A stretch of 64,000 nucleotides of DNA from Chamaecrista fasciculata (lineage: Eukaryota; Streptophyta; Magnoliopsida; Fabales; Fabaceae). The stretch covers positions 53,861-117,860 of the forward strand of contig QANZ01031063.1 of the NCBI GenBank assembly GCA_003254925.1, read 5' to 3'. Positions within the stretch are counted from its first letter, which is position 1, and every line of letters begins with the position of its first letter. The notes under the pieces were generated by a model. The model did no database searches. It was not told the origin of the DNA and saw only the letters and a program-made list of their open reading frames with translations. Both the position numbers and the translations under genes were made by a program. Shown here piece by piece: positions 21,062 through 34,934 of this stretch.

Positions 21062-22204
21062 TTCGGGCTTTTTTTCATTCAAAATCAAAATATTTATAAG
21101 GTTGATATATTCTACTAATTTGCTAATCAATTTTTGATTGGAAGAATCAAATTAATTGGAAATTGAATGAGATTATTGATATGCATTAAATTGCAAGATT
21201 GAGGGAGATTGAGTGAATCGCCTACAAATAGAGGTAATTCCTTCATGAGGGGTGTGGTGTATGAGCGTCACTAAAATATAGTTTTGAGAGAGTGGTGAAG
21301 TCCCAAAAATGGGAGGGGGGCTTTCGCCTTCTGGGGAGGGTTTATAATTTTTCCGTGCAAAAATTATGTTTGGGAGAGGGTTTATAATTTTTCCGTTAAA
21401 AAATTATAGTTGTGAGAGTGGGTTTAAAATGTGATCTGGTGAAAAATTGTATTGAGGAGGTTTTGTAATTTTATTCGTGCAAAAATTACAATTATAGTGA
21501 AGTTGTCCAGAGGGACCGTGGAGTAGGTCTTGAGGTACCGAACCACGTTAAAGTTTTGTGTGTAATTATCTATCTATTTCCTCTTCCTTTATTTAGTAGC
21601 TGAGGTGGGTGTCGGGGCCCTACAAGTGGTATCAGAGTCGAGATTGCAATCCAGGGAGAGGAAGGAGAACGTGATGAGGAATTATATTGGCAACGAGGAG
21701 ATGCTGCACAAGCAACAAGAGATGTCATGCAGGCTAGGAGATACCATGCTGGAGGAGGAGATGCCACGTAAGTGATGGGGAGATATTGTGTTGGTGACGA
21801 AGAGATGCTATACAAGCAATGTAGAGGCGTTTTATAAGCTCCTCGGATATACCACACAGATTATTTGAGGGAGGACTATAGTGTTCTCCGAGAAAAGTGA
21901 AGATAAAAAAAGTTGAGAATGAAGAGAGGTCAATTTTTCTGATAGAGTGAGATGATGTGGAATTTTGAATGAAGGGAGGATTTGTTGGTCTTTTTCATTC
22001 AAAATCAAAATATTTATGAGGTTGATATGTTGTACCGATTTTCTAATCAATTTTTGATTTGAGGAATCAAATTGATTGAAAATTGAATGAGATGATTGAT
22101 ATGCATTAAAATGCAAGATTGAGGGAGATTGTATGAATTGCCTACAAATAGAGATGATTCCTTCATGAGTGGTGTGGTGTATGAGTGTCACCAAAATTTA
22201 GTTC
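21062..22204 (+). mobile_element. TRIM-like LTR element, right LTR truncated
   Basis: A left LTR of about 560 bp (about 21062 to 21624, ending ...ggccctaca) is followed by a primer-binding site for initiator tRNA-Met (tggtatcagag, 21628-21638). A short interior of about 350 bp has no coding potential. A purine tract (gaagggagga, before 21983) and a second LTR copy starting tgttggtctttttcattc follow. The right copy matches the left for about 220 bp (including gcctacaaatagag) and then breaks off near 22204. The tiny interior and lack of gag-pol fit a terminal-repeat retrotransposon in miniature. Confidence 0.65.
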
Positions 22205-22463
22205 TAGCTTTTCATTTTGGCCAGTGCTTGAAAAAGTTCATTAGTTGGAACAAATTATATTTCTTACCGTCAGATTGTCAATGTATAGAGGCAGATCACC
22301 ATTTTTCATTCTTTTTACTTTTTATTTTCAATGAGGCAAAGAGAGAGAAAGAAACAAAAAGTTATTTGTTGCTGCTATCGAGATTTCTATAGAACTGTAC
22401 TTTCATTTTTTTTAAGTGTATTATCTAAGTATTTTCTCATTGTTAATTTTAATATGTTATAAG

Positions 22464-25400
22464 TGTTGTAAAATATATGAAATAAGAATATTTAAAATAG
22501 AGAGAAAAGTACAAGTGAAGATTTATTCTATTATTCAAGTAATCTCCACATTTACATCAACTCCTAAAGCCTCTATCTATAGGCTAAAGGATCTCAAGGG
22601 GTAATGTACATAATGAATATATAGACTCATATTCATGTACACAAGAAACTAAAGATCATAAACTTAATTATAAAGGACATTACACACTTCTATACATGGA
22701 AATATGAAAAGACAATTGTGAATGTTCACAAATACTAATTATTCATAACACTCCCCCTTAAATATTCACAATTTGTTTTGATACGCATTACAAGCTGCCT
22801 CATTAAAAAACCTTGCTAGGAAAACCCAGTGGGACAAAACCATGGCGAAGGGAAAAAGAGTACAGCGCATATCTCCCCTTCATCATAACATCATTAAGAT
22901 CTTTTAATTGGCACATTCCAATTTGATAAACCAACTTCTCAAATGTTACAGTTAGTCTGCTAAATCATCACTTGACCAAACTTGTGAACTTCTATGTCAT
23001 CGCTGATTATCACTTTATTGAAATTGTTGAACTTCTTGCCTTGGTGAAATATATTTCGTTTTATCTCCTTTGATATATCCTTCTTTTAGCTGAACTATAC
23101 ATGTCATATTATATTTATATAGTACAATTGACAAATTTCCCTACAAAACAAATTACACATCTTTTAGATGTGTTGAATTAATAGCCTCAACTAAAAACAA
23201 TTTTGATTTGCCTTATGCATTACCTATTATGATCAGATAAGTAGATAGCATCTACATTACCAACAAATGGTGAACTAAATTTATTGAAATAATATAAACC
23301 TTCAACAACTATTCTTCTAAGATATTTTAAAATATATATTTTTCATTCAATTTATTAATGAAGAATTATATATTGCTAGCAAGTGTACCGAAAACATTAA
23401 TACTCTTATTAGATTAAAATATGATACTAGCGAACCAAAGTTTTCATCTTTCTTTGAGACTAAAAAGGATACCGTATCACTTCAAGAGATCAATTTAACC
23501 ATCATGGATGCACCTCTTGTCCTTGCAAAACTATCTTAATACATTTTCTATGAATAATAACCTCACTATTATAATATGTGTAATTTTGTAAGATAAGACT
23601 AAATATACTATATTTTAAGCTCTTCAGGAGTTTCAATCATAAAATATATAAAACATTGATCACACATTGTGATCCATATCTCTTGATGACAATATATAGA
23701 CAAATTGGATATTTTTTTGTATATCATTCTTTTAACTTTTAACTAATATTACCTGAGACAATTGTATCACATATGTCCAGGTTTTTTCTAACCCATATAG
23801 GATTTTATTTATCTTGATTATTGAACATTTTCTTTGACAAATCTGACATGCTTTCTATAATTTAAATCCTTCAAGGATCTACATATATATTTCACGGTCT
23901 AATGAGCCATATAAATAGGCTATAACCATAATCATTAGATGTATATCAAGATTTTCATACATTGTCAGACTAATAAAATATTTGAAGAGGATTGCATCTA
24001 CCACAAGAGAATATATCTCGAATTAATTAATGTTAAACTTTTGAGAAAAATATATACTATAATCTTATTATCTAATTAGACTGCAACAACATTTACTATA
24101 TACATATCAAAGTCTTTTACAAACAACCAAATTAATCAGATATTAAAAATAATTGCATCCACCACGGGAGAATTCGTCTCCTCATTATAAATTTCTAGTA
24201 TTGTATCTCAAAAATTTTAATTTTCTCATTTCTTTTCACACATACTTATTAATATTTAACTGGCTTTACACCAACATATATTTGGACTACAAGTCCCAAA
24301 ATTTGACAAATTTTGCGAGTGAGTTTAACTCATCTTGGATCCTTTCTTTCTAATTTGGCCAATTTTTATGTCGATACTTGTTCGATGAATTGTTATTCAT
24401 GATCCTCATTTTTATAATTTGTAGCGCTACATTATATGTAAATACTTTGTCGACTATATTTTCATATCGGTTCCAGAATATTCCAATAATAAACATATTG
24501 AGATCTCATTATTTTCTTCACTTTCAGGTACCTGAATCTCTTCGGGAGATTTTTTATTCATTATGCCTTCCTTTATTATTTAAAACATATATTTCCTTGA
24601 TTAGACCATCTTCTTCATATGCTCTTTTTATTTTCAAGGATTCTTATTTTTTTTGGAACCGATCACGCTTCAGGCGTGTTATATATTTTATTTATAGAAT
24701 TTATTTGTCCTTCGGGGACCTCAATATATATTGGAGCATTTTTAGCTGGAATATCTGACTTTGTCATTTATATGGGTCAGTAAATGCATTTTGCAACTTA
24801 ATTGCAATATTCTTCAAATAAATTATTTGTTGAACTTCAAGTTCACATTATTGTATATGAGGATCAAACTAATGTAATAACCATGCATTCCTTTTAATTC
24901 ATTTTTCCAGCTATTTTCTTTCTTTCTCCCCCTAATGCTGAAAAATTAATTTCATTAAAATAATAATTGATAAATCATATCATAAACGTATCACCCTCCA
25001 AGGGTTTAAAATATTTAACAATTGAGTGGGATTCATACTCAAGTATATTCTCAATTTTCGTTGGGGCCCATTTTGATGTGCGTGGTGGAGCAATATAAAT
25101 TGTGCACCCAAATAATTCTAAAATGATAAATATTCGGCTCTGACCCAAAACCAATTGCACATGGGAGAACTTATGATACGCTGTTATTCTAATGCGTACA
25201 AGTGCTGCATCATACAAATAGATATGTCCCTGAACACAATAGGGAGCTTTGTTCTCATCATAAGTTATAATACAGTAATTAAGAGAAGTCATATAATTAA
25301 TTGTTCAACAAGATCCTTTACTGTGTGAACATAAGCAACATAATGTATCGCACTTATCTCAACTGGCATATAATAATCCTTTTAAAACTTGAGATAAAAA

Positions 25401-27640
25401 TTCACCAGCATTATCAAAATAAATTAGCTCAATAGAATTTTTCGAAAATTTCAATCCTTTTATTTAAGCAAAATGGATCTACAGGTCCATGAGGTGGAGC
25501 TTTGGGCCCACAAAGATTTCCATGAAGGCGTTCTAAAATTTCAAGGGATCCCATCTCATCTTTTGCCGGTGATGATCTTATAATCAAATTTCTTTGAGAA
25601 CATGCAGCATAAGAGAACTCAGTATATAAAATAAACTTTTTGTTCTTTAATGGGTATTCATTTGAGTTCTCATTATTATTGATCCGGGATGGTCTAACCA
25701 GTTATATAAAATTATAATGTATCCTTCAAATTATTGAACTTCTGGTTCATTACAACATATGTTAAAAATTGTACTAATACAGTGTAGTCAAGTTGGAGGG
25801 CTCTTCTGGAGCACACGATCACATGCTTGATATTATATTTACTTTTTTTTCTCCATAGCATTTTTTCTTTCCTTCAAGGAAACTTGACAAAATTCAACAA
25901 AATATTAACCATATGACACTATGATATATACATGATTAATACTGAAAAACAATAAACATATAAAGATAGATAAGAGGAATGAAATAAATAAATGAATACA
26001 CTAACAAATGAATTATAAACCAAACGAAATATAGATAATGGAATATATATATATATATTAAAATTAAAGAGATAAAAGAAATAAATACATAAATCAAATA
26101 GATGTAGTTCTTCGAGAACTATCTTATGTTTTATTGACTTCATTCATATCATATTCTCATATTTTTTTCAAATTTCTTGGGGTATCAAACTTTATTAGTA
26201 TCTAAACCACTACAGGTTATGCCAAAAGATAATTTTGTTCATATGAAATTCTTACTCTTCTAGAGTATATATTATTACTCTTCCAGAGTACCTTTGTGAG
26301 AAATTTTCAATTCTCTTTCTTTCAAATAAAATTATTAATTATAAGAATAAATATACTACACTTGTACTTTGAATTCTTCAATATTTAATTATACCCATAT
26401 TTTCTTCATAAAAACAAACCTTGTATTTGAATCTATATTTACACTAAATAAAATAAATGCTTTTTGAACTTCAGGTGCACTTGTCAATATATAAAACCAA
26501 TGAAAATCTCATTTAATAATTGACATATTGTCACTATCGTCTCTACTGGAGACGCAATATCAATAATTTAGATATACCAAACACCTTCTCTACTAGAGAC
26601 TCAATCTCAATAATTTTGACATATCAAACATTTCACAAAATTAATTGTGATCACATATCAAATCTAAAACATAGATCAATCAAATCATATCTAAAATGAA
26701 ATATTTGTTTTGATATTGAAATTTAGGACTATCAAATATCTAGATTGATGTGAGTCTTCAAGACTATTGACAAATATTTTTAACACCTCTATTAAAATAT
26801 ATTTCTTCAAGGCAATTAATAATTTTTATTTGTGATCTATCCATATATATTGACTATTAGCCTTCAAGGCTGATGTTAAACAATTTCAATAGTCCAACTA
26901 TTGCCCTCGGTAAATTATCAATATGTGCAATAACCATTCAATGCACTTACCTTTGTAATATGACTTCAGATCATCTATTTAAACATATAAAATCACAATT
27001 ACATATGACTTCGTCACTTCTGTTTAATCATATAAAAACTTAATCATATATAGCTTCAGGCCATACAAAACATTTTCAAATCTTAAGACGATGACCGCAA
27101 TAATAAAATATATGACAATAATGATAAACTATTAAAATAAAAATTTCTTACCTGTAGTGATCTTAACAAGAAATTTTGAAATAAGATAACTTACCTCCTT
27201 AATTATTCGAAACTGAAATCAGAAGAGATTTGTGTCTAATTACCAAAAACTCGTAGGCAGAGATTCATGTTCAGTTACCAAAAGCTCAAATCAATAGAAC
27301 CCATGAACAGTTGCCGAAAGCCCGAATCGGTAGAGACTCGTGCTGATAACGTGTTGTAAAATATATGAAATAAGAATATTTAAAGTAGAGAGAAAAGTAG
27401 GAGGGAAGATTGATTCTATTATTCAAGTAATCTTCCACCTTTACATCAACTCCTAAAGCCTCTATTTATAGGTTAAAGGATCTCATGGGGGGAATATACC
27501 TAATGAATACATAGACTCATATTCATGTACACAAGAAATTAAAGATCATAAACTTAATTACAAAAGATATTACACACTTCTATACATGAAAATATGAAAA
27601 AATAATTGTAAATGTTCACAAATAATAATTATTTATAACA
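22464..27640 (-). mobile_element. Full-length degenerate Ty1/copia retrotransposon
   Basis: Two LTRs of 287 and 289 bp (22464-22750 and 27352-27640) bound 4.6 kb. A perfect 5-bp target duplication ataag lies at 22459-22463 and 27641-27645. Orientation is minus: 5' LTR at 27640-27352, a likely primer-binding region next to it (cgttatcagcacgag on the minus strand), and a polypurine tract (taagggggag on the minus strand) beside the other LTR at about 22751-22760. The LTRs differ by many substitutions and small indels, so the insertion is not recent. The pol region is broken by stops; a piece resembling the copia integrase/RT junction remains at 24975-25292. Confidence 0.9.
24975..25292 (-). pseudogene. 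copia pol remnant
   Basis: This frame contains FGCTIYIAPPRTSKWAPTKI and YESHSIVKYFKPLEGDTF, which I recognise as the degenerate form of the FGC.VYV.IAPPQRTKMGP and YES.SI..YLEPLTGD.F segment conserved in plant copia polyproteins after the integrase core. It belongs to the element at 22464-27640 and is not a host gene. Confidence 0.7.
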
Positions 27641-27645
27641 ATAAG

Positions 27646-29580
27646 AGAATTTATGAATAAGTTTCATTGTCAAATTTGAGTTATAATATATCTCCTTGTA
27701 TGGTCTTATGTAATTTTCATGACAAATAAAATTTTCTTATTGTGACCAAAAAAACAAAATCCAATCTAATCTTGAAGATTTAACTTCATGTTAATTCCTC
27801 ATTTCATTGATCTTAAAACAAAACTTGTCAATTGCAAGGTTAACATGTTTTAATATTTTAATTTTATAATTTAATTAAGAATAAAAACAGAAAAAAAAAT
27901 TTCTAAAATAAATTACTGATAAAATTCTATCAATGTTATTATTGGAGAAATACACTAATGTTTACGTTTGAGTAATAAAATTGAATCAAAATCCTTATTT
28001 TTTTTTAAATCTAAAAAAGGATTTTCATAATAACAAAGTAAAAAACAAAGTTATATATGTATGTATATTTGTTTAGACTTTAGACAATACAAATATTTAA
28101 ATTGTACCTCGGGAATATTCGTATGATTCTTTTAGCTCCACACTAACAAATAAAAAGAAAAAAAAGAAAACTTATTGGTTAGTTATTGAATTTGTATCAG
28201 GTCAATTAATTAGTCTCTTAATAATTAAAATATATGATTTAATATTTAAATTATTACAATCGTCAATGATTTAGTCTTTGAGTCAAATTTAAAAACCAAA
28301 AAATACTAATTTGGATGGGATTAAGCAATGAATTTGACTGTTCATATGTGTACATGTTAATATTATTTTCAAGTGTTATATTTAAATAAACTGTAAGAGT
28401 TTTTATTAAAAATAAACAGTAAGTAGATTTTTTCCCCCTCTTTTATTTTCAAGTGTTATATTTATATAAACTGCAAGATTTTTTCCCCCTCTACACCCCA
28501 ATCTAAAACATAAAATTATAAAATTAATTTTTAAAAAAATATATTTATAATGAATTTGATTATTTTTTCTAAATTATTAAATTTAAATTTTAAAATTAAT
28601 AAAACTTTTAACACTAATTATTTAATAAAATGTCAAAAAAAGATATGGTATTTTATTTTAGTTCATTTAATTAAAAAATTAAAATTGATTATTGAAGAGA
28701 TATGGACCTCATCGCAGGTAGGTCGAGAAACTCAATTCAAAATCTAAAACCCAATCCAACCCATGGATACTAAACTTATTGCTTGTTCTCTCACCATATA
28801 TCCAATCGACCCCCTTCACTCGTCAACATCAAAATCGTTAAAGCAATAAGATAGTGTGCACACGAATTAGAAGAGAGGGAATCATCCTATATAATCAACC
28901 TACAATAACAACATTTAAAAACCCTATAAAATAAGAGATCCTCCCAGATAATATTCATTCTAAAATATATTGATCTCGTTAGTCGTTACTTCGCTTAAAG
29001 ACTAACTTAGGTTTTAGAGATTCATTTGGAGACCAAAATTCCGATATGAGTGTCTTTGGTGCAGGACCCAAGATGATATGGGCCAAGAGAACAAGCTAGC
29101 CCAAATGGATGCTAAGATGAATCTAGTTATATTTGGTAAGAATTCAAGATAGATGGGCCAAGGAAATGAAAGCTATTGACCACATCAGATGAAGTGAATG
29201 TCATGAAGGGATTGGTGCATGAGATACGTGTGAAGAAGCAACAAACGTGGAAGAAGGATTTCGTTATGTGGTTTAGGCCTAAGGGTGTGTGGCATGTGAG
29301 TTTGTAGAGTCTTTTAGCAGGGTTTCTTTATATAGTAGTAGGGTTGTAATAATGGCTGTATGAGAAATATTGTATTAAGGTCTTGAACTTTGGAGTACCC
29401 TAGCTCGAACAGATATCTACTGTATGCTTCCCTCTTTTCTTCTAGTGGGGAACTTGATACAAATTATCTATTAATTTTTTTTATCTCTTCCATTTGTTTT
29501 TTTCTTCCTTTATTATTATTGTTTTGATACTTTGATCCGTATCACAAGTTACCTCACTCTTATTAACACTAAAATATGTA
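27646..29580. other. Intergenic, AT-rich, with possible LTR debris
   Basis: No gene recognised. The first 1 kb is low-complexity AT-rich sequence. Bases about 28940-29460 (moderate GC, with gacccaagatgatatggg) resemble a decayed LTR and share a short similarity with 5900-6010, but no ends or target duplications could be fixed. Confidence 0.4.
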
Positions 29581-32500
29581 CCGCATGTTGGAATTTTTGT
29601 GTGGATTAGCATTAATCTATTGTAAGATTAATATTTGTGTTTACTGATAAGTAATTAATTTATCGTAAATCTAAATAAGAATAGATTGGGTTCATATTAC
29701 TTGTGGTAATTCGTGATGGGTTGGATTATCCACAAGCCTTCCGGGACCGGGCTAAGAACCCCAAGCCACGTCCGAAGAGTATTAGTAATTATCCCATTAG
29801 ATTACTAATGTATATATGGAGTTTGTTTGTTAAAAGGACTGTTTTGTAATAATGGTTAATGACCATTTTGTAATATTCACTGATGGACCAATTAGTGAAT
29901 ATTTTCAATATATATATATATATATATATATCAAAGTTGTTTTCACAACCAAGGTAGGTCCATCATTTTGCTATTTTTAGTCCCTTCTTTTCCTCCACTC
30001 CAACTGGTTTCACTCTTGGGATTGTGGCTTGAAGATCTTAGCTCCACTCAAGATCAATTTCAACTCCAGGTCAGTGATTTCGTCTCCTACATCTCGGTTT
30101 ATTTCCGTCAATTGGTATCAGAGCTTCTTGGTTTTTTATCTTGATGTTTTCTGGAGTTGAACGGCTTGTTGGGTTCATAATATGATTTTTCGATTTGTGC
30201 AATTTGGTCCCTGAATCTCTTGATTCTTGCTTGTTTTCGGAAATCTTTTCTTGGGCATTGTTTATGGTGTTATTATGAACATATAACATGTCATATTTGC
30301 TGTATTGAAGTTCGTTTGGGCAGAAAATCGAAAATTTTAAAACTTGAGTTTTCGGATGTTTGAGACTCAGATTCGTCTTTGTTGGAGTTTGTTTCGACAA
30401 ATGAGTTTATGGGTACTCATTTTCGGCCCCTAAGAATCAATTTGAGCAAAGAAATTTTGAGAAAAATGCTCTGATTTGGTGGATTTCGTTTTGGTTCGAT
30501 TTAGGGTTCATCGGGTTTGATTTTCATCAATTTTGGGGCGTTTTTGAGCTTGATCTTTTGAAATAGATTCATGAAAATGAATTTAAGTCATGAAACCATC
30601 AAAACCCATGTAAAATCTATGCAAACCGAGCTCAANGGTTCGATTTAGGGTTCTTGGGTTCATTTTTGGTCGATTTTTTGGGGCGGTTTTGAGCTTGATC
30701 TTTTGAAATAGATTCATGAAAATGAATTTAAGTCATGAAACCATCAAAACCCATCTAAAACCTATGCAAACCGAGCTCAATATGTGCAACAATGGTGGTT
30801 TTTGGCGGATGAACAGTGCACCCGCGGGAGGAAGAAGACGACTATGTGTTGACTTCTTTGTTTTGGTGCATTTTGCACTTTTGGTCCACCTCTTTTGTGC
30901 TATTTGCGGTTTGGTCCCTATTTGCATTAATAAATTCAGCAATGGGTCACGCTATTTTTTGGACTTGGGTCATGGGATATAAAATTGAGGCTTATACATT
31001 TATGCTAGATTTATTAGTTGGTCATAATATAGTTTTGTATTTTGCAAATTAATCCATTTGCAAGTTTTTTTATTGACCAATTTGAACTCTTTTTTGGATA
31101 TTGGCCTCAATATTTTATTTCCCTTTGGAAAATATTTTTTCCTAGTTTTTTTTTGGGGGCATCAAAATATTTAGTATATAATTTCCATGTTTTTAAATTC
31201 CGAGTTTTGGACATGTATTCTCGGAATCTTGTGTTCTACTTTGGTGCATATTTTGTGTATTGTTTTTGACCATATATGTTTGCCACTCTCCCTAATATTA
31301 TGGTTTGGTATGTCAAATATTTTTGACCCGATAATATGCACTTTAGTTATGGTTTTGTGCCCAAAATTAATTTTGAGCCCCTTTTGGCCAAAATTTTTGA
31401 AATATTTACTTATGGAAATTAGTTTGGCATTATTAGCAACTTGTGATTGAGTGCTCACCTATCGTGGGTCCGATTACAAGGTTGTTTTGTTTGTGGACTG
31501 AAAATTGTATTGACAATGGGCATCCCTATCGGTGTGACATTTGTTAATGCAATCTGTTTTGAGATAATTAATTGCTTAGTTCAGTTTTGTGGACCAATTC
31601 GATAATTAATTAATGCTATCCAAGTGGGAGAGATTATTATATTTGTATGGATTAGCATTAATTAATTAATTAACTATTATTTGAAATTACTGATTAAGCA
31701 ATTGATTTTATTTATTTTGTCCTAATATCTCTATTTTGTTTTTGGATTGATGGGCATTTGAGATATTTGTTTTGGACAAAATATTTTATATAGGTCTCTC
31801 GATTGAGATAGAACATTTGTTTTAACAACCGCTTTGTGGGAATGACTTAGGTGAAATCTTATTATGAATTGTCCATTAGTTTCACCTTGTTAAGTCTTGC
31901 GGTGTTTTGGTTTATCTCTTGGGACCTATATTTATGTGAGTGCTTAAGAAATCTGAATTGCACTCTTGTGTTTTTTGTTGATATGCTTTCCAATCTTGTG
32001 TAAATCCCTTAGACTTCCGCTGCTTTGCTCAAGTGTACACTATTTAAGTTGTAACCTTTCGTATAAGTGTACTTGAGACATACTTGAGCAATTTTGTTAG
32101 GGATCATTGGAAAGCTACTAACATGTCATTAGGAACTTGTATAGTACTGTAAACTTTTTGTTGGCCTTTTGATATATGATCTGATTAGAATGATTTTGTT
32201 ACTCGGATACAGATTAGATTAGATGAGTAGATCGTTTCGTCTACTTCAAGTTGCATGTTTGTTATGTGTGGAAGTGTTGTTTTGTTTTTGAAGGGTCGAA
32301 TAGACACCTACAGACTACAACACTTCAAATATGTATCGCTTTTGTTAATCCATTTATTGGATTATATGGTTGATGATTCGAATATTTGACATTCATTTGG
32401 TTAATTTTTTATTCCTCTGACCATCTGTTGCGATACTTGATTTGTTTTAAGCTTCTCTCAAATTACAAGATTTGTGGTTTATAAAATTTGACATAAAATT

Positions 32501-32760
32501 CCTGTTTGTGAGAGAGAAGATTGTTAAATCTTAGACTATTTGTATGTTAATTGTGGATTTACCTTATCGGTAAAACATAGTTAATATGCAATTTTGTGGT
32601 GCATGCTCATTTGTATATCTTGTCAGCTTTGAGTTTTGTTTATAATGTTTCCAGAGTCTGTTGTATCCTATCGATATGGAGACGATGGATTCATTTTGTG
32701 TTGATCCCCTCTTTGTTCTGCAAGTTTTGATATACATGTGTTTTCACATTTTTTATAAAG

Positions 32761-33350
32761 TTGCATAAGCTGATTTTGTTAGGGAAATCTGATGTTATAA
32801 TTATGGTTTAGGGACATAATTAATATTTCCCATTTGTTAATGGCCAAAATCAGCTTCTGGTTTTAGCAACTTTTATCAGGTTGCATAAGCTGATTCTATG
32901 AGGGAAATCTTGTGTGATAATTATGTTGTGAGACATAATTAATATTTCCCATTTGTTGATGGCCAAATCAGCTTCTGGTTTTAGCAACTTTTATCAGGTT
33001 GCATAAGCTGATTCTGTGAGGGAAATCTGGTGTTATAATTGTGTTGTTGAGACATAATTAATATTTCCCATTTGTTAATGGCCAAAATCAGCTTCTGGTT
33101 TTAGCAACTTTTATCAGGTTGCATAAGCTGATTCTGTGAGGGAAATCTTGTGTGATAATTATGTTGTTGAGACATAATTAATATTTCCCATTTGTTGATG
33201 GCCAAATCAGCTTCTGGTTTTAGCAACTTTCATTAGGTTGCATAAGCTGATTTTGTGAAGGAAACTTTCTGTTATAATTATGTTTTGAGACATAATTATT
33301 GTTTCCTGTTTGTTATTGGCCATATCAACTTTTGTTTGTAAGCAACTTTC
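32761..33350. repeat. Minisatellite, about 119-bp unit, five copies
   Basis: Copies begin at 32761, 32881, 32999, 33119 and 33238, each starting ttgcataagctgatt. Each unit contains two complementary-looking motifs, gcataagctgatt and aatcagcttctggttttagc, so it can fold into a hairpin. Unit length is 118-120 bp and the last copy is more diverged. It lies inside the LTR element at 29586-34929. Confidence 0.85.
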
Positions 33351-33573
33351 TGTGGTGAAAACTTTGGTTGGGACTAATTATGATGTTTGGTTTGTGTCCC
33401 TAAACATGTATTTGATAGTCTTAAATGATTATTTGGTTGTGAGGGATCCTGGGCCAACAGGTGCATTTAACCATTTTGGTGCTGCTGATAAGATCGACTT
33501 AGTATAAATTTTGGTATGAGCATTTTATGGACCTTTTAGATGATATCTTGGTCCAGTGGGAGTCTGAGAAAAC

Positions 33574-34100
33574 ATTAATTGGATTTTCTTCAATTTTGGT
33601 CGATTGTAACTCTATTACAATTATTGGATTTAGTCCAATTTTGGCCCTTACAAGCATCTGAAGTAACGTTGTTACAATTTATTGGATTTAGTCCAATTTT
33701 GGTTCTTACAGATATTTGGAGTAACTTTGTTACAATCATTGGATTTAATCCAATTTGACCTTCAAGAGGCATATGGAGTAACTTTGTTACAATTATTGGA
33801 TTCACTCCAATTTGGCCGTCAAGAGGCATCCGAGGTAACTTTGTTACATTTGTTGGATTTAGTCTAATTTTTGGCCTTTAAGAAGCATTTGAGGTAACTC
33901 TGTTACATTTTTGGATTTAGTCCAATTTTGGCCCTTACAGGCATCTTGGTAACATTGTTACATTTATTGGATTTAGTCCAATTTTGGCCCTTACAGGCAT
34001 TTGGCGTAACTTTGTTATAATTATTGGATTCAGTTCAATTTGGTCTTAGAAAGACATTTGATGTAATGCAGTTGCATTTGTTGGATTTTGTCCAACTTTG
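33574..34100. repeat. Minisatellite, about 60-70-bp unit, about eight copies
   Basis: Each unit has attggatttagtccaat (a palindrome) followed by ttggcccttacaggcat and gtaactttgttac (a second palindrome). Copies drift by substitution and small indels. Short ORFs on either strand (33590-33829, 33682-33867) are translations of the repeat, not genes. Confidence 0.8.
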
Positions 34101-34934
34101 GGATCCAATTTTGTTCAGTTGGTGAGAAACATTGTTTTCCCTATCGGATTCAATGTCTTGTGTTGTCTCACAACTGTTTTTGTTGTTGTTTGGATCTGGT
34201 TTTGTTCAAATCTTGAATTTGACATCTTGTGTATCAGACTCGTTTGGTTCACATCGTTAGTGAACATTCGTTGATAAATTTGTAGACTAAGGGCTTGCCT
34301 ATGGAGTTTTTAAATCATGCTCATATGGCTCCTGTTAAATTTTGTGGTGGCCTTAGTCTAGTGGGAGTCTGAGTTAAGTCTTTATAGACTTCTGTATTGT
34401 TATATGACATTTTAATGTCATTTCGTACTCTATCTTATTCAGATCTGAAACCATTTTGTGTTGATGTTTGTATCACTTGTTTCCCTATCGGATTCAGTGA
34501 TCTGTTTTGTGTATATCACTTGTTTCCTTATCGGATTCAGTGATCTGTGAGTATGGTTTCATCTGTTATACACATTGGTGTATTTTGTGATAATTAATTA
34601 CTTGCTTCAGTATTTTGTTGATTAATCTGTTTATAGATTAATGCTATCCAAGTGGGAGATTGTTGGAATTTTTGTGTGGATTAGCATTAATCTATTGTAA
34701 GATTAATATTTGTATTTACTGATAAGTAATTAATTTATCGTAAGTCTGAATAAGAATAGATTGGGTTCATATTACTTGTGGTATTCCGTGATGGGNTAGT
34801 CCCTTCTTTTCCTCCACTCCAACTGGTTTCACTCTTGGGATTGTGGCTTGAAGATCTTAGCTCCACTCAAGATCAATTTCAACACCAGGTCAGTAATTTC
34901 GTCTCCTACATCTCGGTTTATTTCCGTCACCGCA

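Larger units (their letters stand above)
29586..34929 (+). mobile_element. Non-autonomous LTR retrotransposon with internal minisatellites
   Basis: The left LTR is 29586-30110 (525 bp, tgttggaatt ... ttccgtca). The right LTR is 34661-34929, missing about 256 bp where an N stands at 34796. A perfect 5-bp target duplication ccgca lies at 29581-29585 and 34930-34934. The primer-binding site tggtatcagagc (initiator tRNA-Met) is at 30113-30124 and a purine tract aagtgggaga is just before the right LTR. No pol ORF exists. One 65-residue frame (33310-33507, with VGTNYDVWFVSLNMYLIV) may be a gag N-terminal remnant. The interior carries two tandem-repeat arrays (32761-33350 and 33574-34100) and a repeat interrupted by an N at 30636. 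Confidence 0.85.

Noticed and set aside
24378..24758. 126-residue plus-strand ORF
   Set aside because: Antisense low-complexity reading of the degenerate copia element, with no domain.
30716..31458. Cluster of overlapping short ORFs on both strands
   Set aside because: All lie in the noncoding interior of the LTR element and none resembles gag, pol or a host protein.
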